From Sva-07 sp963752815 (GTDB taxonomy: Bacteria; Actinomycetota; Acidimicrobiia; Acidimicrobiales; Ilumatobacteraceae): 64,000 bases of DNA. The translations under genes and the position numbers were made by a program. Where the stretch lies: NCBI GenBank assembly GCA_963752815.1, contig CAVVZI010000015.1, forward strand, positions 930,001 to 994,000, in the 5' to 3' direction. The notes beneath the pieces were generated by a model, which saw only the letters and a list, made by a program, of their open reading frames with translations, searched no databases and was not told the DNA's origin. This document shows positions 63,892 to 64,000 of this stretch, piece after piece; the first letter of the stretch is position 1; every line of letters begins with the position of its first letter.

Positions 63892-63987
63892 GGAGGTGTC
63901 CGGGCACCTGGTGGGCTCCGCCGCCTTCAAAGCGGTTGGGACGGGCGATCCCCGTCCGGCGGGTTCGATTCCCGTCCACCTCCGCCA
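63892..63987 (+). tRNA. selC: tRNA-Sec (anticodon UCA)
   Basis: The gene is 96 nt with an encoded CCA end (93 nt without it). The anticodon loop CTTCAAA carries TCA, flanked by stem GCCGC/GCGGT. The acceptor arm starts GGAGGTG and pairs with CACCTCC, followed by G73. The long variable arm is a 7-bp hairpin GGACGGG/CCCGTCC. The D arm is long (GGGCAC/GGGCTC with one mismatch) and the T loop is TTCGATT. A T-C mismatch at the eighth acceptor pair is the only weak point. These are tRNA-Sec hallmarks. sel genes may lie just past the window end. Confidence 0.92.
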
Positions 63988-64000
63988 AGGCACCAGTGCT

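Overview
The window is high-GC, densely coded DNA that looks actinobacterial. The best overall fit is an Acidimicrobiia-type (Ilumatobacter-like) organism. I infer this from the GC3-rich codons, the BTAD/adenylate-cyclase/ATPase regulators, the DUF4244-type Flp pilin in a minimal Tad locus, and an actinobacterial-style form I CO dehydrogenase cluster. No database search was possible, so the taxon is an inference.

Layout. 0.04-19.4 kb is a low-density accessory region. It holds a decayed 4.1-kb regulator pseudogene, two intact class III cyclase/ATPase regulators, lipoproteins, a Nudix hydrolase, an AlkZ-type glycosylase and small membrane proteins. A dispersed intergenic repeat (called R1 here) lies in several of its gaps. 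19.5-23.9 kb carries a MazG-like gene, asd and lysC (aspartate pathway) with a methyltransferase between them, and a second repeat family (R3). 24.0-32.2 kb is the CO-oxidation locus: a divergent LysR regulator, coxM-coxS-coxL, an XdhC/CoxI-type maturation factor fused to a YHS domain, a MoxR-type ATPase (CoxD) and a VWA protein (CoxE). 32.1-43 kb has kynureninase, an ATP-dependent DNA ligase, a CoA-transferase, a phosphotransferase, a DEAD-box helicase fused to a cold-shock domain, a GH38 mannosidase and an M20 amidohydrolase. 43-48 kb has a WXG100 protein, a thiamine-binding-like/HTH_22/HAD run, coaA and a DNA methyltransferase. 47.3-51.2 kb is an ECF sigma/anti-sigma pair beside a cytochrome c-SCO fusion, a cupredoxin and a membrane protein, probably a copper/oxidase-assembly unit. 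51-59.3 kb holds housekeeping genes (map, a PAP2-type protein, holB, tmk, topA, rsgA). 59.3-63.7 kb is a compact Tad/Flp pilus locus on the minus strand. The window closes with a tRNA-Sec gene (63892-63987), so this organism probably decodes UGA as selenocysteine.

Two window-wide patterns stand out. First, at least six families of palindromic or repeated intergenic elements sit at gene ends. Several abut or overlap stop codons, and one copy lies inside the start region of a lipoprotein gene. Second, about ten otherwise well-conserved genes are each split by one extra base (kynU by two). In the essential gene tmk this cannot be biological loss, which suggests a systematic insertion error in the assembly. 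The first gene differs: it has mixed insertions and deletions plus an in-frame UGA, so it looks like a true pseudogene.
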